From: Eubacteriaceae bacterium
Lineage (GTDB): Bacteria > Bacillota > Clostridia > Eubacteriales > Anaerofustaceae
NCBI GenBank assembly: GCA_017613995.1
Contig: JAGACT010000215.1
Location: 1-8,289 of the forward strand
DNA: 8,289 nt
Direction: 5' to 3'
Of the stretch, positions 5,618 through 8,289 are shown one piece after another. The notes beneath the pieces are model-generated. The model saw only the letters and a program-made list of their open reading frames with translations, was not told where the DNA came from and did no database searches. Position 1 is the stretch's first letter; each line of letters begins with the position of its first letter. The position numbers and the translations under genes were made by a program.

Positions 5618-6445
5618 ATGAAAACGATTTTTGTCGACGACGAAATATGGATGCTCAGACAGTTCATAGCGGAGTGTTCTGATATCCCGGACATTGAGCT
5701 GGTGGGCCAGTTCACCAGCGCGGAGGAAGCCCTGGAGTATGCCCGGAACAACACGGTGGAATTTGCGCTCCTTGACATCGAGATGCCCGGTATGAACGGG
5801 GTGGAGCTGGCCAGGGAACTCAGGAAGCTCAACCCTGAAGTGATCATAGTGTTCGTCAGCGCCCACAGCGAATACCTGGCGGATTTCATAAACATAAAGG
5901 CGGATTATTACGTGATAAAGCCCTATGAGAGACAGGACATCCTGGATGTGATCAAAAGGGCGAAGCTTCTTTCGGGAAGATTCAGAAAAAGGATCTTCAT
6001 ACGGACCTTTGGAAGTTTCGATGTGTTCCTGGACGGCCGTCCCGTATATTTCAGAGCGGCAAAGGCTAAGGAGCTGCTGGCCTTGATGGTGGATAAAAGG
6101 GGAGCCATACTTACCTCTCAGGAAGCTCTCAGCCGCATCTGGGAGGGCAGAAGCTATGACAGCAACTCCGCCAGCGTATACCGGGTGAACATGAAGAAGC
6201 TCAAAGACATCCTGAAGGAAGAGGGGCTGGAGGAGATCCTGGTGGATGACAACAAAAGGGGAAAGTATCTGGATACCACCAAATTTGACTGCGATCTGTA
6301 CGATTTTCTCGACGGGGACAGGAAAGCCATCAATTCCTTCAGCGGTGAATATATGCGCGAATACAGCTGGGCTGAACCTCGTACGGGTTATCTTCAGGCC
6401 ATAAAGGACGAATATACAAGTAAAAGAGCAGACGTAAGCTCCTGA
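5618..6445 (+). CDS. Response regulator: receiver plus OmpR/SARP-like winged-helix DNA-binding domain
   Basis: A 275-residue two-component regulator (276 if the ATG at 5615 is used). Residues 1-118 are a CheY-like receiver with acidic pair Asp7/Asp8, phosphoacceptor Asp53 (LLDIEMPGMNG), Ser81 and Lys101 (VIKPY), so it should be phosphorylatable. Residues about 125-250 form a winged-helix domain of the Trans_reg_C/SARP kind: IRTFGSFDVFLDGRPVYF opens it and AKAKELLALMV and SASVYRVNMKKLKDIL supply the recognition helices. A short C-terminal tail (about 225-275) may be a degenerate start of a BTAD-like region. LytS-like kinases often pair with LytTR or AraC-type regulators, so this pairing is a little unusual, but the sister riboswitches strongly suggest that the kinase at 1753 is the partner. 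Cobalamin should repress it by attenuation. The FecR/DUF4430 gene 189 bases downstream is a likely target. Confidence 0.9.
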   Translation: MKTIFVDDEIWMLRQFIAECSDIPDIELVGQFTSAEEALEYARNNTVEFALLDIEMPGMNGVELARELRKLNPEVIIVFVSAHSEYLADFINIKADYYVIKPYERQDILDVIKRAKLLSGRFRKRIFIRTFGSFDVFLDGRPVYFRAAKAKELLALMVDKRGAILTSQEALSRIWEGRSYDSNSASVYRVNMKKLKDILKEEGLEEILVDDNKRGKYLDTTKFDCDLYDFLDGDRKAINSFSGEYMREYSWAEPRTGYLQAIKDEYTSKRADVSS

Positions 6446-6527
6446 AAGGGATACCGCCCATTAGAGCTCCGGCATAGTGCGAAGCCTTCAAGGCATAAGC
6501 TGAGCTGATAATTAATGATGATTATTA

Positions 6528-6550
6528 CGTTAGGGCCCCCGGCTTTAACG
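6528..6550 (+). promoter_or_regulatory. Ten-bp palindromic hairpin in the regulator/FecR-gene intergenic region
   Basis: CGTTAGGGCC (6528-6537) pairs with GGCTTTAACG (6541-6550) over ten pairs (two G-T) around a CCC loop. No T-run follows, so it is a poor terminator. It overlaps the candidate -35 of the next gene and could be an operator or a processing site. The other part of the 6446-6634 gap holds a short GCCTT/AAGGC dyad near 6484-6494 and no cobalamin core. Confidence 0.45.
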
Positions 6551-6572
6551 AATGTTATACGCACCGTATGAT
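6545..6572 (+). promoter_or_regulatory. Possible promoter of the FecR/DUF4430 gene
   Basis: TTAACG (6545-6550), 16 bases, TATGAT (6567-6572). The -35 is weak, as expected of an activator-dependent promoter, and coincides with the right arm of the palindrome at 6528-6550. Transcript start would be near 6579, leaving a leader of about 55 bases. Confidence 0.4.
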
Positions 6573-6634
6573 ACGCTGTAAATGTATAGGAATATCCGGT
6601 ATCATCCGTGTGATCTTTTGGAGAGCATAAGAAC

Positions 6635-7795
6635 ATGAAAAAGATCATTGCATTGACCTGCGCGGTCGTGGCTATAGTGGTCATTATGATCGCTGTCTCC
6701 ATGGCACCCAGGTTTTCATCAGGATCCATGTACGAAGAGGATCCGGTGGCGGTGGTGGACGAACTTACGGGGGACGTGAGCATAACCCACGGCGGACTGA
6801 ATTATACCCTCAAGGAGGGTATAGGGCTCTGTCCCGGCGACAGGGTCCTGGTGGGCAGGAATTCCTCCTGCGGCTTTGAAGCTGCGGGACTCCTGGACGC
6901 CCACATGAACTACGACAGCACCGCGAAGATATTGAAAACATCGGACGGGCTCTTTGAGCTCAGTATAGAGGAAGGCTCCGTGTTCATGGAAAGGCCCTCC
7001 GGTGAGGGCGAAACCGTCACGGTGAGCTTCGGCAAGTGCGAAGTGGTGCCCTCTGCGGGAGCGGTGTTCTCATGCGAAGTGTACCCCGGTTCCCAGACGG
7101 TGAACTGCTACAGCGGGGAGCTGGAGTTTTCAGGTTACGGAAAACGTTTCACGGTATCGGCGTCGGAGAACGTCATCGTGGCCCAGGTGTCCGCGGAAGT
7201 ATCGGTTTACAAGTCGAAGATAGTCCTTTCGGAGCTGCGTGACGACCTGCTCCTTTGCATCCTGCAGAGCGGCATAGAAGCCTACGATCCCGGCGAGATA
7301 GAGGATATCCTTTCCGCAAGACAGACCGAGACCGCCATGAGGCTCCCGGATGAAGATGATGCCGACGGCGCCATGTACGCCACCATAGAGATAAGGTGCG
7401 ATACGGTACTGCCGGACCTGGAGGAGATGCCCGGCGCCCTGGCCAAGGTGATCCCCCGGAACGGGGTCATGCTTGCCGAAACGAAAGTGCCCATAGAATA
7501 CGGGCAGACAGTTTTTGATCTTCTGTACCTGGTATGCACCAGATCGGACATAGAGCTTGATTACAAATATCTCCCCCTGATAAAGGGTTATTACATTACA
7601 GGGATAGGCGGACTATCCGAATTCGACTGCGGAAAGTCATCCGGCTGGCTATACAGGGTCAACGGATGGTATCCCAACTACGGATGCTACAGCTGCTATC
7701 TGAAAAGCGGTGACAAGGTGGTCTTCGCCTACACCTGTGACGGATACGGCAGGGATATCGGAAGAGACGAGGATTTCGATCCCGACGAGTGGTGA
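6635..7795 (+). CDS. Secreted or membrane-anchored FecR-like / DUF4430 (transcobalamin-like C-terminal) protein
   Basis: A 386-residue exported protein. KK at 2-3 and a hydrophobic helix (about 4-23) form a signal peptide or anchor; no lipobox is seen and the cleavage site is unclear. Residues about 36-195 are beta-rich with a FecR-like pattern: AVVDELTGDVSI, then LKEGIGLCPGDRVLVG (59-74), typical of FecR repeats. Residues about 245-372 match DUF4430, the family related to the C-terminal beta domain of transcobalamin and intrinsic factor: VPIEYGQTVFDLL (285-297), GYYITGIGGL, SGWLYRVNGWYPNYG (336-350) and LKSGDKVVFAY (356-366). Cysteines at 332, 351 and 354 near the putative ligand face are noteworthy. 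It starts with GGAGAG 9 bases before the ATG. Lying behind a riboswitch-controlled two-component pair and near cbiB-cobD, it is a candidate corrinoid-binding or signal-relay exoprotein; binding is inferred, not shown. Other DUF4430 proteins have roles unrelated to B12. Confidence 0.8.
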   Translation: MKKIIALTCAVVAIVVIMIAVSMAPRFSSGSMYEEDPVAVVDELTGDVSITHGGLNYTLKEGIGLCPGDRVLVGRNSSCGFEAAGLLDAHMNYDSTAKILKTSDGLFELSIEEGSVFMERPSGEGETVTVSFGKCEVVPSAGAVFSCEVYPGSQTVNCYSGELEFSGYGKRFTVSASENVIVAQVSAEVSVYKSKIVLSELRDDLLLCILQSGIEAYDPGEIEDILSARQTETAMRLPDEDDADGAMYATIEIRCDTVLPDLEEMPGALAKVIPRNGVMLAETKVPIEYGQTVFDLLYLVCTRSDIELDYKYLPLIKGYYITGIGGLSEFDCGKSSGWLYRVNGWYPNYGCYSCYLKSGDKVVFAYTCDGYGRDIGRDEDFDPDEW

Positions 7796-7803
7796 TCTCC
7801 CGG

Positions 7804-7828
7804 ATGCCCTGGCGGGATAGCGGGGCAT
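7804..7828 (+). terminator. Weak hairpin after the FecR/DUF4430 gene
   Basis: ATGCCCT (7804-7810) can pair with GGGGCAT (7822-7828), 6 Watson-Crick pairs plus one G-T. An overlapping alternative is GCGGGA (7812-7817) with TCCCGC (7833-7838). No T-run follows either, so it is at best a poor or factor-dependent terminator. Confidence 0.3.
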
Positions 7829-7863
7829 GATTTCCCGCATCACACCGGATCGGCTTCAGATAT

Positions 7864-7899
7864 GTGAGATCTAGACAATGAGCTCATTTGGTATCTCAC
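7864..7899. repeat. Nested inverted repeat in the 3' intergenic region
   Basis: GTGAGAT (7864-7870) and ATCTCAC (7893-7899) are exact 7-base arms. Between them lies the perfect palindrome ATGAGCTCAT (7878-7887). No gene is visible in 7796-8051 on either strand, and nothing else there stands out. Confidence 0.45.
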
Positions 7900-8051
7900 C
7901 GGAACAGGGATACATAGCGATTTGTTTTGAGTATTATTGTCGTTCGAATTATAAGCTGATAGTTTTGGGGAGTCCTTTTAGGAATATCCCTACCATTTCA
8001 TGGTTCTGATTGAAAAAGGCTATTGGCACAGCTCCTTTTCATTGAATATCC

Positions 8052-8255
8052 TCATTTCAGGAACAGATCATCCATCGTAACAACGCTGTCAAAAGCCCCG
8101 CTGTATTCGTTGTGTTTCAATCCGAATGTCGTAATAAGCGTACTCCTAACGGAAGCTTTTCTGGATAAGAACTCTTTAAGGTGCTCCGGACGGCTCAGGA
8201 GGACGCGGTAGTCATTTTTGTCAACCACGAAATCATCATTCTCAAATTTACAGGT
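8052..8255 (-). pseudogene. C-terminal fragment of an ATPase-type ATP-binding protein, 5' end lost
   Basis: On the minus strand, 67 codons run from an in-frame stop (TAA at 8256-8258) to a TGA at 8052-8054, with no start codon at the break. The reading includes KNDYRVLLSRPEHLKEFL, then TLITTFGLKHNEYSG and a terminal SVVTMDDLF. This tail (TLITTYGLKxNxYS...V(T/E)xDDLF) resembles the C-termini of ATP-binding proteins in the archaeal-type ATPase_2/AAA group. The family is recalled from motif resemblance and is not certain. The coding sequence stops at the point where an IS-like hairpin begins on its 5' side, so insertion of a mobile element probably removed the upstream part. It is unrelated in sequence to the C-terminus of the intact ATPase at 3759-5111. 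Confidence 0.55.
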
Positions 8256-8289
8256 TTAACGGGATTCATCCCACGGTTTTACCGTGGGA
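8256..8289 (-). mobile_element. Probable right end of an IS200/IS605 (TnpB-type) element running off the window
   Basis: TCCCACGGT (8269-8277) and ACCGTGGGA (8281-8289) form a perfect 9-bp hairpin with a 3-base loop. Read on the minus strand, the hairpin is followed by TGAATCCCG. A GTGGG hairpin followed directly by ATGAAT is a pattern typical of right ends of IS200/IS605 elements with tnpB, where it also forms the 3' end of the omega RNA scaffold. The transposase lies outside the window, so this rests on the end alone. The exact boundary is probably within 8253-8262. Confidence 0.5.

Noticed and set aside
6446..6634. A third cobalamin riboswitch before the FecR/DUF4430 gene
   Set aside because: No B12 box, no GGTGAGAATCC hairpin and no attenuator are present in this gap.
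6588..7990. GGAATATCC occurring near 6589 and again near 7980 as a regulator site
   Set aside because: A nine-base match is expected by chance many times in a window this long, and the second copy is not upstream of a gene.
8023..8211. A 62-codon plus-strand frame
   Set aside because: It is antisense to the ATPase-like fragment, which has family-like motifs on the minus strand; the plus-strand product has no recognisable features.

Overview
The window looks like chromosomal DNA from a Gram-positive anaerobe of the Firmicutes, most likely a Lachnospiraceae or related clostridial species. The reasons are strong AGGAGG-type ribosome binding sites, an anaerobic-type cobalamin gene order (cbiB then cobD), transcription-terminating cobalamin riboswitches, and a LytS-like kinase with a seven-helix membrane module. 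The organism call is inference. No rRNA, tRNA or CRISPR array is visible.

Layout. Bases 1-1376 are the end of a cobalamin biosynthesis operon: the 3' end of cbiB, then cobD (threonine-phosphate decarboxylase), closed by a strong intrinsic terminator. Bases 1460-7795 hold a B12-linked signalling locus. A cobalamin riboswitch with its own terminator leads into a membrane sensor histidine kinase. A second, sister cobalamin riboswitch leads into a response regulator (receiver plus winged-helix DNA-binding domain). A secreted or membrane-anchored protein with a FecR-like region and a C-terminal DUF4430 (transcobalamin-like) domain follows, without a riboswitch of its own. Between kinase and regulator (about 3590-5350) sits an AT-richer block: four imperfect 30-33-bp tandem repeats, an AAA/DUF4143 ATPase gene, and the C-terminal remnant of what looks like an AbiEi/DUF6577-type gene. 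Bases 7796-8289 are intergenic DNA, a minus-strand fragment of another ATPase-type gene, and, at the very edge, a perfect hairpin that looks like the right end of an IS200/IS605 (TnpB-type) element.

How it may work together (inference). Two copies of one riboswitch type place both halves of a two-component system under cobalamin repression, beside B12 biosynthesis genes and a transcobalamin-like exoprotein. The simplest model is a B12-scarcity circuit: low intracellular cobalamin lets kinase and regulator be made, the kinase senses something outside the cell, and the regulator activates genes such as the FecR/DUF4430 protein, which may capture a corrinoid. The ATPase block looks like a later insertion that split the kinase from the regulator and may have displaced the promoter of the second riboswitch.
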